Below, piece after piece: positions 63,473 to 64,000 of a stretch of DNA of 64,000 nucleotides (position 1 is its first letter; the number at the start of each line of letters is the position of its first letter). Below the pieces are notes generated by a model. The model did not search any database. It was not told the origin of the DNA and saw only the letters and a list, made by a program, of their open reading frames with translations. The DNA comes from Paracoccaceae bacterium. Its GTDB lineage: Bacteria; Pseudomonadota; Alphaproteobacteria; Rhodobacterales; Rhodobacteraceae. Where the stretch lies: positions 62,001 through 126,000 of the forward strand of contig JAIXZW010000021.1 in NCBI GenBank assembly GCA_027489375.1, read 5' to 3'. A program made the translations under genes and the position numbers.

Positions 63473-63580
63473 TCAGTCCTTTGAATTCCTTGGCTTCTTT
63501 CCTTGTCGGGCGCTTGTCACCTCCGAGCGGTCGCGCCCAAGGGCACGCTCAGAGGCGGCTAAGAAGGAGAAGAAGCGCAT
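63473..63580 (-). promoter_or_regulatory. Possible leuA leader peptide and hairpin
   Basis: A 35-codon frame from ATG 63580 begins MRFFSFLAA (codons TTC TTC TCC TTC TTA) and ends TGA four bases before the leuA ATG. Within it CCTC-T-GAGCG and CGCTC-G-GAGG can pair as a stem with an inner GCCC/GGGC. This may be a translated attenuator; Phe codons rather than Leu are puzzling, and only TTA is a rare Leu codon. Confidence 0.4.
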
Positions 63581-63699
63581 GACGGACCGGGGCGCCGATG
63601 GCGCCCGTCTGCGATGCGATATGCTGGTCCCGTGTCATGCCGGCGACGATTACCGAAGCTTTGCGCCAAGGCAAGACGAAAAAAGCGTTTCTCGTCATG

Positions 63700-63770
63700 G
63701 CACGGCCAAAGCGGCCGTGCGCCAAATTTCTTCAGAAGAAATTTGCCAAAAGCTTTCAGAAAGCTTTTGG
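63700..63770. terminator. Three hairpins between leuA leader and kinase gene
   Basis: GCACGGCC/GGCCGTGC (63700-63720), CAAATTTCTT-CAG-AAGAAATTTG (63723-63745) and CCAAAAGCTTT-CAG with its mirror (63746-63770). The last two have CAG loops. They lie 9 bases past the stop of the kinase gene (minus) and probably end its message. In 63581-63699 I see no gene. Confidence 0.7.
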
Positions 63771-63778
63771 ACCAAGCC

Positions 63779-64000
63779 TCAGATCAGCCCTTCCTTGCGG
63801 AACAGCACCTTCAGATCCGCCTCGGGCCGCGCCCCGAAATGGCTGATCACCTCGGCCGCCGCCACGCAGCCCATGCGCCCCGCCACGCCCAAGGCCTGCC
63901 CCGTCGCCAGCCCGTAAAGGAACCCCGCCGCGAACAGATCGCCCGCCCCCGTCGCATCGATCGGCACCACGCGCCGCACCGGAACCGTCGCCGTCTCCTC
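63779..64000 (-). CDS. PfkB/adenosine-kinase-like sugar kinase (5' end beyond window)
   Basis: C-terminal 73 codons or so of a ribokinase-family kinase. PIDATGAGDLFAAGFLYGLA contains the catalytic Asp and the anion-hole Gly residues; the end EVISHFGARPEADLKVLF is typical of the adenosine kinase group of alphaproteobacteria. The start lies outside the window. Confidence 0.85.
   Translation of the reverse strand, partial: EETATVPVRRVVPIDATGAGDLFAAGFLYGLATGQALGVAGRMGCVAAAEVISHFGARPEADLKVLFRKEGLI

Overview
The window is about 64 kb of chromosome from a GC-rich alphaproteobacterium, most likely a member of the Rhodobacteraceae (Rhodobacter, Gemmobacter or Tabrizicola type). The evidence is the codon bias (GC-rich third positions), the chvE-gguABC/gbpR locus, the RuBisCO-like-protein apiose pathway, the mreBCD-mrdA-rodA order and the palindrome-rich intergenic style. 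I see no rRNA, tRNA, IS element, prophage or CRISPR array. It looks like stable chromosome with a heavy load of catabolic operons.

Layout. 0-2.3 kb: 3-mercaptopyruvate sulfurtransferase (cut by the window edge), a DCC-type thiol protein and a fatty acid desaturase. 2.46-4.0 kb: a decayed end-joining locus, with a LigD C-terminal remnant facing a frameshifted ku. 4.1-6.9 kb: a GH16-like RTX protein, an unknown protein and a small membrane protein. 7.06-14.0 kb: a complete oxidative D-apiose operon (apsD, apnL, apnO, oiaK, oiaX and a GntR/FCD regulator). 14.1-18.5 kb: a LacI-type regulon with an aldolase, a Gfo/Idh/MocA dehydrogenase and a PfkB kinase behind a recognisable promoter/operator. 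18.9-27.6 kb: the chvE-gguA-gguB-gguC sugar transporter operon continuing into L-arabonate dehydratase and a galactose/arabinose 1-dehydrogenase-like enzyme, with divergent gbpR.

27.7-31.2 kb: a Rieske oxygenase, RidA, DUF1028 protein and LysR. 31.3-35.4 kb: a CbiX-like protein, a hybrid sensor kinase and a divergent LuxR-type response regulator. 35.6-41.9 kb: a GS-like ligase, a class III aminotransferase, an AruI-like TPP decarboxylase, an AruH-like aminotransferase and a TetR with a clear palindromic operator; this looks like a guanidino/arginine transaminase route. 42-46.5 kb: a CDF metal exporter, an SH3 protein, a 2-hydroxyacid dehydrogenase, a PNPOx-like protein and a nucleotide-sugar epimerase. 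46.7-53.9 kb: a DadA-like oxidase, Fe-ADH, ALDH, a second GS-like ligase, an N-formylglutamate-amidohydrolase-like enzyme and RpiR, which together read as a gamma-glutamylation pathway for an amine or amino alcohol. 54-61.6 kb: an EamA transporter, GhrA-like reductase and the rod-shape operon mreB-mreC-mreD-mrdA-rodA. 61.9-64 kb: leuA with a possible leader peptide and the 3' end of an adenosine-kinase-like gene.

Two families of short non-coding elements recur between genes. One is a dispersed element of about 28 bp (11 copies, core GATATTTG / GAGTATTTGGGC plus GTGAAAG), often in facing pairs or next to stop codons. The other is a set of perfect hairpins, often with three-base loops, stacked downstream of stop codons. 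These, and the two gamma-glutamylation-like gene sets, are the parts least explained by known biology. All functions are read from sequence by recognition of families; no search was run.
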